From contig NZ_JBIYZW010000003.1 in assembly GCF_044628455.1 (NCBI RefSeq), forward strand, positions 434,001 to 498,000: a stretch of DNA of 64,000 nucleotides. The letters run 5' to 3'. Each line of letters starts with the position of its first letter. Position 1 is the first letter of the stretch. The DNA comes from Solirubrum sp044628455. Its GTDB lineage: Bacteria > Bacteroidota > Bacteroidia > Cytophagales > Hymenobacteraceae. The notes under the pieces were generated by a model. That model had not been told where the DNA came from, searched no databases, and saw nothing but the letters and a program-made list of their open reading frames with translations. The translations under genes and the position numbers were made by a program. Below are positions 25,349-35,000 of this stretch, in pieces.

Positions 25349-25795
25349 TTATCCGACGCCGGCAATATCCGCTGCCGGGGTGTCGGCGGCGGAAAAGGAC
25401 AGCTGGGTGCGCAGCAGCAGAGCGGCCACCGGGCCGGGCAGCTCAGCCAGCGTAAGCGGCCAGGCGGGGCGGGCTACCAGGTGGTAGCGCCGGTCGGCGG
25501 CTTCGTGGAGCTGGGTTTTGTCGAAGGAAAACAGCCCGCGGCGGGCATAGCGCACGAAGCTCTCGGCGCTGCGGCCGCTCTGCGCGGCGTTGGTTTGGGG
25601 CTGTACTTGCGCCGCGTCAGCGGTTTCGGGCAGTAGCAGAAAGTACTGGTGCAGCGTCAGCAAATCTTCCTCCGACGCGGCGACTGATTCGGGCAGCGGG
25701 CCGCCGCCGGAGGAAAAATGCACCACGTGGCCTTCGGCGTCGACGGCAAACCAGTCGATGTCGGCGTCTTGCTGGTCGAGGGGGCTGATGCGCAT
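25349..25795 (-). CDS. Hypothetical protein, 148 aa
   Basis: A soluble protein with an acidic N-terminus (DQQDADIDWFAVDAEGHVVHF, then SSGGG). The phrase DIDWFxVDxEGHVxHFxSGG is shared by small uncharacterised proteins in several phyla, so I take the gene as real, but no function is assigned. The start is ATG at 25795, just downstream of a promoter-like CAAAGCTA (reverse of TAGCTTTG); a longer frame to 25903 would cross that promoter. It is divergent from the ABC-F gene. Confidence 0.7.
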   Translation of the reverse strand: MRISPLDQQDADIDWFAVDAEGHVVHFSSGGGPLPESVAASEEDLLTLHQYFLLLPETADAAQVQPQTNAAQSGRSAESFVRYARRGLFSFDKTQLHEAADRRYHLVARPAWPLTLAELPGPVAALLLRTQLSFSAADTPAADIAGVG

Positions 25796-25819
25796 GGGAA
25801 AAGAGCTGAGAGGACTGCG

Positions 25820-25827
25820 CAAAGCTA
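25820..25827 (-). promoter_or_regulatory. Promoter -7 element for 148-aa gene
   Basis: CAAAGCTA, i.e. TAGCTTTG on the minus strand, 25 nt before the start codon. It matches TAnnTTTG exactly. Confidence 0.6.
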
Positions 25828-25882
25828 GGGCCCGCGGGGCAAGTGCACGCTGGCCGGGCTGCAACGCTGTTCCCGACTTGCC

Positions 25883-26307
25883 TATCTTTGCCGGCGGAAT
25901 CACGTCAGCAGTACCCCAATGGAAATCATCTGAGCACGGTAGCCTAAAGGTGGCCCACCCACGTTCCGGCTGCCGGAACGAGCCGGTACCAGCGCCGCTT
26001 AGTTGCCCAGCTTGCCACCCCCGCGGGTCGGCAACCAGCCTCAGACGTATGTGATTTTCTGCTTGCCGGCCACCGCGTGTCCTTGCGCCCCGGCCCCCAC
26101 TTCCGGCCCGCTACCCGCCGCCGGACCTCCTGCCTTCATTGACCTGTACCGCTGGTCGCCGCTCCCTTAATGGGCTGGCTGCCGGTTGGTGCGTCTGGTA
26201 TATTTCCCGAACCCTGCGGCGGGCCCGACGCCCGCTATAGCCGCGCCCGCCGCCGTGCAGGGGCAGTTGCGCGTGGCCGGCCGGCGCGCCGCGTTTTCCC
26301 TTCCTGT
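25883..26307 (+). promoter_or_regulatory. Promoter TATCTTTG and 417-nt leader of the ABC-F gene
   Basis: TATCTTTG (25883-25890) matches the -7 element. The following leader holds a five-codon open frame MEII (25919-25933), the palindromes GGTGGCCCACC (25949-25959) and CGTTCCGGC-T-GCCGGAACG (25962-25980), and GC-rich sequence up to the ABC-F start at 26308. ABC-F antibiotic-resistance genes elsewhere are often controlled by leader peptides and attenuators; the same is only a possibility here. No other gene was seen in 25934-26307. Confidence 0.4.
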
Positions 26308-27900
26308 ATGAGTATCCTGATCAACGCGCTGGCGTACCGCCACGCCGACCGCGAAATCCTGTTCCGCAACCTGCACCTGGTCCTGGCAACGGGCGCCCAG
26401 GCTTCAATTGTGGGCGCCAACGGCGTGGGCAAATCCACACTGCTGCAGCTCATTGCCGGACGCCGAGCCCCGGCCGAGGGCACGGTGCAGGTTACGGAAC
26501 CACCCTACTACGTGCCCCAGCACCTGGGCCAGTACGACGACCTCACGGTGGCGCAGGCGCTGGGGGTGGCCGAAAAGCTGCGGGCCCTGCAGGCTATCCT
26601 GGCCGGCGCCGCCCGCCCCGAGCAGTTTGCCTGCCTCGACGACGACTGGACCCTGGAAGAGCGGGTGCAGACGGCCCTGGCTTTCTGGCAGCTCGACCAC
26701 CTGTCGCTGGCCCAGCTCCTGGGGGCGCTCAGCGGCGGCGAGAAAACCAAGGTATTCCTGGCCGGCGCCCTCATCCACCAGCCCGGCGTCATCCTGCTCG
26801 ATGAACCCTCCAACCACCTCGACGCCGATAGCCGCGCTTTGCTCTATGATTTCATCCGCCGCAGCCGGGCCACGGTGCTGGTGGTGAGCCACGACCGCAC
26901 CCTGCTAAACCTGCTGCCCCTTACGCTGGAACTCACGCCCACCGGCCTCGAGGCCTACGGCGGCAACTACGACTTCTACCACACCCAGAAGCAGGGCCAG
27001 CTCGCGGCCCTGCAGGCGCAGCTCGACGAAAAGCAGAAAACTCTGCACCAGGCCCAGCAGAAAGCCCGCGACCTGGCCGAGCAGCGCCACAAGCTGGAAG
27101 TACGCGGCAAGGCTCAGGGACAGAAAAAGGCCCTGCCGCGCATCGTGGCGGGTAACCTCAAACGCCAGGCCGAGCAAACGTCGGCCCAGCTTCGGGAAAC
27201 CCATCAGGACAAGATCAATGACCTGGGCCATGATTTGCGCCAGCTGCGCACGCAGCTGCAGGAGCGGCAGCCGCTGAAAACCGACCTGCGGCAATCGGAG
27301 CTGCACCGGGGCAAGGTGCTGGTAGAGGCCCGGGGCATCAACTTCGGCTACGGCCCGCGGCTGCTATGGCCCCGGCCGCTCACGTTTCAGCTGCGCTCGG
27401 GCGATAGGGTGCGCATTACGGGGCGCAACGGGGCCGGCAAAACCACCCTGCTCCGGCTGATGACGGGCCAGGCGGCGCCCACGGTGGGGGAGGTGTTCGT
27501 AGCTGATTTCGAGGCCTTCTACATCGACCAGGATTACTCCCTCATCGACCCCGCGCTGACCGTGTTCGGGCAAATCGGGCACTACAACTCGCGCCAGCTG
27601 CTCGAGCACGAGCTCAAGACCGTGCTGCACTACCACCAGTTTCCGCGCGAGGCCTGGGACCGAAAGTGCGCCGACCTGAGCGGGGGCGAGAAGCTGAAGC
27701 TCATTCTGTGCTGCCTCACGGTGCGCAACAACGCCCCCGACGTGCTGATTCTGGACGAGCCCACCAACAACCTCGACCTGCGCAGCCAGCAGGTGCTTAC
27801 CGCCGCCGTCAAGGAGTTCAGCGGCTCGGTGCTGCTCATCTCCCACGACCAGTACTTCGCCGATGCCCTGGGCATCGATGCCACCATCAGCCTCGTGTAG
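26308..27900 (+). CDS. ABC-F family ATPase
   Basis: A 530-aa protein with two ABC domains and no membrane segment, as in ABC-F translation factors that act on the ribosome. The first domain has Walker A GANGVGKSTLLQL, signature LSGGEKTKVFLAG and Walker B VILLDEPSNHLD. The second has GRNGAGKTTLLRL, LSGGEKLKLILCC and VLILDEPTNNLD. The charged linker between them (about 235-330) holds the helical arm that reaches the ribosomal P-site. ATG at 26308 begins the first strand; the longer frame from 26170 is non-conserved. Whether it confers resistance or is a housekeeping factor cannot be told. Confidence 0.88.
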   Translation: MSILINALAYRHADREILFRNLHLVLATGAQASIVGANGVGKSTLLQLIAGRRAPAEGTVQVTEPPYYVPQHLGQYDDLTVAQALGVAEKLRALQAILAGAARPEQFACLDDDWTLEERVQTALAFWQLDHLSLAQLLGALSGGEKTKVFLAGALIHQPGVILLDEPSNHLDADSRALLYDFIRRSRATVLVVSHDRTLLNLLPLTLELTPTGLEAYGGNYDFYHTQKQGQLAALQAQLDEKQKTLHQAQQKARDLAEQRHKLEVRGKAQGQKKALPRIVAGNLKRQAEQTSAQLRETHQDKINDLGHDLRQLRTQLQERQPLKTDLRQSELHRGKVLVEARGINFGYGPRLLWPRPLTFQLRSGDRVRITGRNGAGKTTLLRLMTGQAAPTVGEVFVADFEAFYIDQDYSLIDPALTVFGQIGHYNSRQLLEHELKTVLHYHQFPREAWDRKCADLSGGEKLKLILCCLTVRNNAPDVLILDEPTNNLDLRSQQVLTAAVKEFSGSVLLISHDQYFADALGIDATISLV

Positions 27901-27915
27901 CGGGGACTTCGGGCC

Positions 27916-28668
27916 TTACACTTGCGCGGAAGCGGGAGCCGGGAGGCGCAGCGTTTCGCCGGCCTGCAGCACCTGCACCGTGATGCCAGCCTCGGGCGGG
28001 AGGGCGGCGCGCAGCTGCTCGGGTGTGCCGGTGAGCGAGGGGTAGGTGCCGTAGTGGAAGGGCACCACCAGCGGCGCACCCAGCAGGCGGGCGGCGTAGG
28101 CGGCCTCCCGCGGTCCCATGGTATAGCGCCCCCCAGTGGGTAGCAGCGCCACGGTGGGCTGGTAGAGCTCGGCCAGCAGGCGCATGTCGCCGAACACGGC
28201 CGTGTCGCCGGCGGCGTACAGCACCACCCCGTCGGAGCAGCGCACCACGAAGCCCACGGACTCGTGTGGGCAGTCGGTGCCGCCGTCGGGCAGGTCGATG
28301 TGGGCCGGGTGGTGGGCGCGGGTCATGGTCAGCTCCAGCTCGTGCACCGGCACGCTGCCGCCCACGTTCATGGGCTCCAACTGCTCGGCCGGCACGCCCT
28401 GGCGGCCCAGGTACAGGCGCATCGGGGCGGGCGCGGCCACCCGGGCGCCGGTACGCGTGAGCCGGGCCAGCAGCTCGGCGTCGAAATGGTCGCCGTGGCC
28501 GTGGGTTTGCAGCACCAAATCGGCCGCGTCGAACAAGGGGCGCAGGGCTTCGGGCAGGAAGGGGTTGTGGTTGAGCCAGGGGTCGATGAGCACGATGCGG
28601 CCCTCGGGCGTGGTGAGGCGGAAGCTGGCGTGGCCCAGAAACTGGAGCTGCGTGGGGGCTTGGGGCAT
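27916..28668 (-). CDS. Metal-dependent hydrolase, UPF0173/MBL fold
   Basis: A 250-aa metallo-beta-lactamase-fold protein of the UPF0173 type. It begins LQFLGHASFRLTTPEGRIVL, then IDPWLNHNP. The metal site THGHGDHFD follows near residue 60, with AHHPAHIDLP and YAAGDTAVFGDM downstream, and VPFHYGTYP near the C-terminus. Substrates of the family are not defined; related enzymes hydrolyse phosphodiesters or lactones. ATG at 28668 is chosen because the upstream extension has no family sequence. It is convergent with the ABC-F gene. Confidence 0.88.
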   Translation of the reverse strand: MPQAPTQLQFLGHASFRLTTPEGRIVLIDPWLNHNPFLPEALRPLFDAADLVLQTHGHGDHFDAELLARLTRTGARVAAPAPMRLYLGRQGVPAEQLEPMNVGGSVPVHELELTMTRAHHPAHIDLPDGGTDCPHESVGFVVRCSDGVVLYAAGDTAVFGDMRLLAELYQPTVALLPTGGRYTMGPREAAYAARLLGAPLVVPFHYGTYPSLTGTPEQLRAALPPEAGITVQVLQAGETLRLPAPASAQV

Positions 28669-29015
28669 GGGAGCAGAGCTGCGTTCAGCCGCAAAGTAAG
28701 AAGAGCGGCCACAGCCGCGCGCCGGCTCGGGGCCGCCCGCTGTGCCTGGCTGAACCAGCCCGTCCAACGAACCGCCGCGTGCCGGCCTGACTGCGGCAGC
28801 CACCTTCAGTTCCAGGGTTGTAGGCGAGGATTCCTGGGATGTTTCGCCCGCCGCCGCAAGTTGGCTTAAGCTGACGCGCGGCCGCTCCGGCCCGGGCCAC
28901 ATGATAATGCTATTGCTGGCAACCCGCCTGGCTCATAGGTTTGGCCCCTCGGCCACCGCCCCGAACCCGCTTAGCCGATTCGGAACGCGGCGCGCAATTT
29001 CCTTCGCCCGTTGTC
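28669..29015. other. Divergent spacer between hydrolase and DoxX-like gene
   Basis: 347 nt without a convincing gene. On the minus strand TTACTTTG (near 28695-28702) is close to a Bacteroidota -7 element for the hydrolase. Nothing else stands out. Confidence 0.4.
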
Positions 29016-29444
29016 ATGAACCCAACTGCCCAAGTCCCCGCCGTGGTCCTGCGGCGTCCCGGCGTCCTCTTTACCGTCGTGCGCGTTTTCGCCGGCGTGC
29101 TGCTACTCGCCACCGGCCTCAGCGGCTTGAGCGTGGTGCTGGGGTTTGCATCGTTGTTTCCGGTGGCGCCGGTCGAGTTCATGCACCTGATGATCGGCTC
29201 CGGCTTCCTGGCGCCGGCGAAGGGCATGGAAACGGTGGCGGGACTGTTGCTGCTGTTCAACCGCTACCCGCGGCTGGCTTTGGCCCTCGAAGCGCCCGTG
29301 GCCCTCAACGTGCTGCTCTTTCACCTCTGCTTCGACCGCGCCAACCTGTGGATGGGCGTGGTATTGCTGAGCCTGGTGGCGGTGCTGGCCTGGCCCCACC
29401 GGCAGTTCTACGCGGGCTGGCTGCGCCAATTGCTCACGCGCTAA
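29016..29444 (+). CDS. DoxX-like small membrane protein
   Basis: A 142-aa inner-membrane protein with four helices, at about 20-44, 53-72, 78-105 and 111-128. The layout and the phrases VVRVFAGVLLLATGLSG, METVAGLLLLFNRYPRLALA and EAPVALNVLLFHL resemble DoxX/DoxD-like proteins, whose roles include thiosulfate or quinone-linked oxidation and redox stress, but no catalytic residue is established. It faces the HxlR gene with 30 nt between the stops. Confidence 0.7.
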   Translation: MNPTAQVPAVVLRRPGVLFTVVRVFAGVLLLATGLSGLSVVLGFASLFPVAPVEFMHLMIGSGFLAPAKGMETVAGLLLLFNRYPRLALALEAPVALNVLLFHLCFDRANLWMGVVLLSLVAVLAWPHRQFYAGWLRQLLTR

Positions 29445-29474
29445 ACGCACACGAGCGGCCGAAGCGGCCAGCCC

Positions 29475-29813
29475 TCAGGAAATCTGCACCACCCCGGCAA
29501 TGTGCTTAAGCGCCCATTGGTCGAGGCGGTGCAGAATAGGGGCCAGCTCGGCGCCTTTGGCCGTGAGGTGGTAGCTGACTTCGGGCGGAAAGTTGTTCTG
29601 GACGGTGCGCTCCACCAGCTCGGCCTGCTCCAGCTGGCGCAGCTGCTCCAGCAGCACTTTCTTCGACACCCGCGGAATCTGGCGCCAGAGCTCCGTGAAG
29701 CGCAGCGGCCCCGCCGAGAGGTGGAAGAAGATCATCGGCTTCCACTTGCCCGAAATCAGGTCGAGGGCCACTTTGGTGGCGCACTGCTCGACGTCGCGGT
29801 AGGTAAGGCGCAT
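29475..29813 (-). CDS. HxlR family transcriptional regulator
   Basis: A 112-aa winged-helix regulator. The pattern CATKVALDLISGKWKPMIFF, HLSAGPLRFTELWRQIPRVS, KKVLLEQLRQLEQAELVERT and PEVSYHLTAKGAEL is classic HxlR, including the N-terminal Cys that senses electrophiles or redox change in several members. It is divergent from the MBL-fold gene at 29960 with 146 nt between starts, and that gene is its likely target. ATG at 29813 matches the family start; an upstream in-frame extension is ignored. Confidence 0.9.
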   Translation of the reverse strand: MRLTYRDVEQCATKVALDLISGKWKPMIFFHLSAGPLRFTELWRQIPRVSKKVLLEQLRQLEQAELVERTVQNNFPPEVSYHLTAKGAELAPILHRLDQWALKHIAGVVQIS

Positions 29814-29959
29814 GCGTGGGATACGAAAAGGTAACCGGGTAACCGGCGGGTGAACTTCTTGAGCCGACGCACCGGGGGCGCCACCTTTGCCTGGTCGAAC
29901 GTCGACGGCCGCGGCCGGTAGCACCGGCCGCCAAGGTAGTACGCAACCAGCTTCCCCTT

Positions 29960-30733
29960 ATGCAAGTTCAACTGATCCGCCACGCCACGCTCCTGGTAAA
30001 AGCAGCCGGCAAAACCCTGCTTGTCGACCCCATGCTGGCCCCGCACGGCCAGTACGACCCAGTGCCCAGGTCGGCCAACCAAATCCGTATTCCGCTGGTC
30101 GATCTGCCGCTGCCGTCCGACGAGCTGCCCGGGCTGCTGGCTTCGGTGGATGCCGTGCTGCTCACCCACACCCACGCCGACCATTGGGACCCGGTAGCCC
30201 AGCAACTGCTGGATAAAAGCCTGCCCATCCTGTGCCAGCCGGCCGATACCGAGACGGTGCGGGCGCAAGGCTTCACCCACGTTCAGCCCATCGAAACCCA
30301 GCTCGACTGGGAAGGCATCCGCATCAACCGTACCGGCGGCCAGCACGGCACCGGCGAAATCGGGCAGATGATGGGTGCCGTGTCGGGCTTCGTGCTCGAG
30401 GCCGACGGGCAGCGCCTCTACCTGGCCGGCGACACTATCTGGTGCGAGGAAGTCAGCCAGGCCCTCGACCAATACCGCCCCGACGCGGTGGTGCTGAACG
30501 CGGGCGGCGCCCGGTTCCTGCAGGGCGACCCTATTGTGATGACTGCCGCCGAGGTAGCGCAGGTAGCCCGCCACGCCCCGCAGGCCGCCGTGTACGCCGT
30601 GCACCTCGAAACCGTCAACCACAGCGCCGAAGACCGGGCCGCTACCAAGTCCTCGCTTGCGCAGGCGGGCCTGAGCGCCCGGGCGCACGTGCCCGCCGAC
30701 GGCGAGTGGCTGCCCCTGCCCCGGCTGGTTTAG
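29960..30733 (+). CDS. MBL-fold metallo-hydrolase
   Basis: A 257-aa UlaG/RomA-like metallo-beta-lactamase-fold protein. It begins QVQLIRHATLLVKAAGKTLL, then VDPMLAP, and has the metal site LTHTHADHWDPVA, a second His in GGQHGTGEIGQMM, and YLAGDTIWCEEV. It ends with a helix containing HLETVNH. The usual role of this group is hydrolysis of a small ester or lactone. Its divergent HxlR neighbour suggests control by electrophile or redox stress. Confidence 0.88.
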   Translation: MQVQLIRHATLLVKAAGKTLLVDPMLAPHGQYDPVPRSANQIRIPLVDLPLPSDELPGLLASVDAVLLTHTHADHWDPVAQQLLDKSLPILCQPADTETVRAQGFTHVQPIETQLDWEGIRINRTGGQHGTGEIGQMMGAVSGFVLEADGQRLYLAGDTIWCEEVSQALDQYRPDAVVLNAGGARFLQGDPIVMTAAEVAQVARHAPQAAVYAVHLETVNHSAEDRAATKSSLAQAGLSARAHVPADGEWLPLPRLV

Positions 30734-30782
30734 CCCGAGGGCGGCCACGGCCCGGCAAGCCACCGGCGCCGTCCGGGGCCGG

Positions 30783-31751
30783 CTAGGGCTGGAGCTTTAG
30801 GCGCACCCGGTACAGATTGGCCTGACCGTTCAAGACGGCGGCTGAGCCGGAGTCGGCGGCCGTGCGCGTGCTGGCGAAGTAAAGCCACTGCCCGTCGGCC
30901 GAAAGGGTGGGGGTGAAATCGAACTGGGGCGAGTTTAGCTCGCCGGGCAGGCGCACGGCCGTACCCCAGCCGGTTTCGGTGCGGGGGGCAGCGTACAGGT
31001 CGCCGCCGCCCGCGCCGCCGGGCCGGTCGCTCCAAAACAGCACCCAGCGGCCATCGGCGGTTATTTCCAGGTCGCTTTCCGAGGCGGCGGTGTTGAGCGT
31101 GGGGCCCACGTTGTCGGGGGCAGCAAAGCCGCCGGCCTTCGGCCGGGCCCGGTAGCCGTCGAGGCCGCCCAGGCCGCTGCGCCGGGCCGAGCTAAAGTGC
31201 AGGGCGCCTGCCGACCAGCTGGGCCCCAGCTCCATGCCTTTGCCGTTGATAGCCGGGCCCAGGTGCTGGGGCTGGCCCCACTGGCGGCCGTCCCACGATA
31301 CTTGCCAGAGGTCCAGGTCGCGGCGCGTAGAGTCGCGACCTGGAGCGGGGCGGTCGGAGGCAAAGTACAGGGTGCGGCCGTCGGGGGTGAAGCTCGGGTC
31401 GGAGTCGGAATAGCGGGCATCGGTGAAGGGCACCGGCTGCGGCTCCTGCCATTGGCTGCCCTTCTGGCGGGTGACGAAGATGTGGGCATCCGCAAAATCG
31501 GCCTTGCTGCGCGCAAATACCAGGGTACGGCCATCGGGCGTCAGGCTGGGATTGTACTCGTTGGCGGAGGTGGATAGGGTGCCCGGCCCCAGCAGCTCGG
31601 CGGGGCCGGTGATGAGCGCACCAAAGTCTGGAGAGGTAGACCTGGAGGCAACCCTGGTACCTGGCAGGCGCCGGCAACTGCTGCCAACCAGGGCAGTCAG
31701 GGCCATGAGGCAGGATACAAGGACTGCACGTAACACGCGGCGGGAAGTCAT
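30783..31751 (-). CDS. Lipoprotein with PD40/TolB-like beta-propeller
   Basis: A 322-aa protein. An N-terminal signal ends in the lipobox LVGSSC near residue 25, so it is anchored in a membrane. The body has TolB-like PD40 blades: YNPSLTPDGRTLVFARSKAD, DPSFTPDGRTLYFASDRPAP, LEITADGRWVLFWSDRPGG and TPTLSADGQWLYFASTRTA. It probably works in protein-protein binding at the cell envelope; no enzyme motif is seen. ATG at 31751 is preferred because it starts the lipoprotein signal. Confidence 0.82.
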   Translation of the reverse strand: MTSRRVLRAVLVSCLMALTALVGSSCRRLPGTRVASRSTSPDFGALITGPAELLGPGTLSTSANEYNPSLTPDGRTLVFARSKADFADAHIFVTRQKGSQWQEPQPVPFTDARYSDSDPSFTPDGRTLYFASDRPAPGRDSTRRDLDLWQVSWDGRQWGQPQHLGPAINGKGMELGPSWSAGALHFSSARRSGLGGLDGYRARPKAGGFAAPDNVGPTLNTAASESDLEITADGRWVLFWSDRPGGAGGGDLYAAPRTETGWGTAVRLPGELNSPQFDFTPTLSADGQWLYFASTRTAADSGSAAVLNGQANLYRVRLKLQP

Positions 31752-31937
31752 GGAATCGAAATGTCGAACGGTTGCGGCTATGGACCTGGGACCAAGCCGC
31801 ACGTTGCAGGCGCGGTTTCACATGATGATGTAGGTGGGCGGCCTGTACCCGCCGCCCGGCCCTGCCCCGGCAGGGCACCCCGCCCCATCAGCCCCCGGGG
31901 CAGCGCCCCACGCAGCGGCCCGCCTCACCAACACATA

Positions 31938-31966
31938 ACCGGCCCGCCTGAAAGGCGGGCCGGTTG
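31938..31966 (-). terminator. Terminator for the S74 gene, GGCCCGCC type
   Basis: AACCGGCCCGCC pairs with GGCGGGCCGGTT around a 5-nt loop. A very similar hairpin occurs at 39044-39073 and 40475-40502. It lies about 80 nt after the end of the S74 gene. 31752-32045 holds no gene. Confidence 0.75.
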
Positions 31967-32045
31967 GCAGAGCGCAGGACCGAAGCAGCCCGTGGTAAAG
32001 AACCGAGCCAGGCCCGGGCCTAGGGGCCGGAAAACGAAAGGATGC

Positions 32046-35000
32046 TTACTCCCGGGCCTGCCCGCCGCCGGCTTCCAGGGCCCGCAGGCGCTGGGCCAGG
32101 CTTTCGAGTGCGGCTGCGGTCCGGGTTCTGTCGGCAGCGGCCGCGGCCTCGCTGGTAGCGGCCCGGACCTTGAGGGCGTCGTTTTCGGCTTTCAGCTCCT
32201 TGATGGCCTCAATCAGGATGGGGGTGAGCTGGGCGTAGTTGACCGCTTTGAAGCCCTGGGCGTCGGTACTCACCAGCTCGGGGTAAATCTTCTCCACCTC
32301 CTGGGCCAGCAGGCCCACCTGGGGCGCGCCGGCCGTGCCGCCGTGCCGCACGCCCAGCGCGTTCCACTCGTAGCGCACCCCGCGCAACGCCAGCACCGCG
32401 GCCAGGGCACTGGTAAGGGGGCGCACGGCGGTTTTGAAGCGGGCGTCGGAGGTCAGCACCACGCCGTTGGCCCGCACCTGGCCGTTGGCGGTGATGCCGC
32501 CATCCACACTCAAGAGGTAGGTGGGCTTGGCCCCGGACGCGCCGCCGTAGAGCAGGTTGAGGGCCCCACCGTACGAGAGCAGGCGGGTGGTGTAGTCCAC
32601 GCCGCTGGTTTCGGCAAAGTCGATGTAGGGCGTGCGGTTGTTGCCGCGTAGCTCGATGCTGGGGTTGCCGCTGCTGCCGCCGCTGACAAGTACGCCCAGG
32701 GCCGAGCCGCTGCTGCTCTCGGGCGCGTCGACGTGCAGGCCGGCCAATGGGCTGGTGGTGCCGATGCCCACGTGGCCGCTCCTGTTCCAGACCAGCACCG
32801 AGCGGTTGCCGCCATCTTTGGTGCCCAGCATGCCGCTGCTATAGCCGTAGAGCACCGGGCCGTCGAAGCCCGTGACGGGGGTGAATACCTTGCCCGTGCC
32901 GGTGCTGCCGTACCAGCCCAGGCCCACGTTCACGTCGCGCAACAGCAGCTCGCTACTGGCGTTGATGAGGGCCGTGCCATTTACCTCCAGCTTGTAGCCG
33001 GGTGTGGCCGTGCCAATGCCCACGTTGCCGTCGGCCGTGATGCGCAGGCGCTCTACGGCCCCGTTGCCGCCGGGGCTGGTCTTGAAGAGCAGCTGGCCCG
33101 TGTCGTCGAAGTCGCGGCTCAGGGCCTGGATGCCGGCCGAAGCCCGCGGACGGTTGAAACCCACAAAGCTCAGCTCGCCCAGGTCCTGGCCAGCCGTGTT
33201 GCTCACGCTCGTTACCTGGCTGATGCTCAGCGCCGACACCGGAGCCGTAGTGCCCACGCCCACCCGCCCCGTGCCCGTGATGGCCAGGCCGGTGCTGCCG
33301 CCGTTGCCCACCAGCTGATTGGTGCCCAGGTTCAGGTTGCCGCCCACGGTGAGCCCGGCGCCGGTGCTGACGGTGCCGTTGTTGGCAATGCTGATGCCGC
33401 TGCTGCCCCCGTCGCCGACGAGTCGGTGCAGGTTCAGGTCCAGGTTGCCATAGAGCTCCGCGTTGCCGTTGGCAGCTACGCCCAGCCCACCCGTATTGCC
33501 GCTGCCCACTAGCTGATGAAACCCCAGGTTCAGGTTCTGGGTGGCGGTGTGGTTGCCCAGGTGGTCGCCGGGCACGTTCACGAAGTTCGAGCCGTCGAGG
33601 GCCGGGGCGGCATACTGGCCGCCGGGCGTGATGGTGAGGGAGCCATTGCCTCCGTTTACCCCCGCCTGCATGGTGATGCTGCTGCTGCCGGTGGGCGTTA
33701 CCCACGACGAGCCGCCGCCGCCGCCGCCCGAGACGCTACCCGACTGGCCGCCGCCCCCGCCGCCGCCATAGTAGCCGCCCCCGCCGCCTCCGCCGCCGCC
33801 CGACCGGACGGGGCTGCCCCCCGTGCCAAGGCTGCCGTCCGCGCTGCCCCCGGCCGTTTGCGTGGCTCCGGTGCTGGTGATGTACGTATTGAAATTGAAC
33901 CAACCCGTGCCGTCGCCACCCGCGGGCGCGCCCCCGGCTCCGCCTTGGGAAGTTCGGCCCGTGTAGCCGCCGCCGCCGCCGCCGCCGGCCACCACCAGGC
34001 GGTCGGTCAGCTGGCCCCCGCTGCTGCGCACATCCGTTGCTCCGCCGCCCGCGCCCCCAATCGAACTCACGGCGCCACCTCCGTTGTAGCCCCCGGCCAA
34101 CGTGCCCGAGTTAATGTACCCCCCGGCCCCGCCTACCCGAATGTCCAGTACCTGACCCGGCGTTACGGCCAGGGTGGCCTGCACCCGCGCCCCGAGCCCG
34201 CCTGCCTCAGACATGTTAAAGGGCGGGGCATAGGTATGGCTCCCGCCTTGTGCCCCCTTGGCCTCCACGGTCAGGCTGTACACGCCGGCCGGCACGGTAT
34301 AGGTTTGCGGCGCCCCGGTGTAGCCAAAGGTCACCGCGGTTCCCGGCAGGGGCTGCTCGTTGGCACTCAGGCCGGACTCCCAGCTGGTGCCGTTCCAGGT
34401 GTTGAGCCGGTTGGTGGTGGTGTTGTAGATGACCAGACCCGCCGCGGGGCCGGCAATGGCATCGCGCTGGGTGGTGCTCAGGCGCGGGGGCAGCAGGCCT
34501 TTGCTGGTGCTACTCACGTCGAGCGCAGCCGAGCTGTTGGGCGTAGTGGTGCCGATGCCCACCGAGCCGCTCACGGCGGCGTTGCCGTTTACCTCCAGCT
34601 TGTGGCCGGGGCTGTTGGTGCCGATGCCCACGTTGCCGTTGCCTTGCAGGGTCAGCACCGTTTGGTCGGCGTTGCCGTTGCCCCCGTTGCCGAGGTTGAA
34701 GTCAAGCCGGGTCTGGCTGTTGACGCCCGTCGCGTAAGAGCCCACCGCCAGGTCCACGGTGTTGTTCCACTTCTGGTTGAGGGTGCCGGGGCGGCTCAGG
34801 CGCAGCATTCCAGCCGTACTGATGGTGGTGTACGGGGCGGCCGGGCCGCTCACTTCCAGCTTTTGCTGGGGCGTGGTGGTGCCAATGCCCACGTTGCCGG
34901 CGTTGCTGATGGCCAGGCCGGCGGTGCCGGGCGCGGCGGCCGTGCCGCCCACCAGCAGCTTGTCGGCCAGGTTCAGGTTCTGGGTAGCGGTGTGGTTGCC

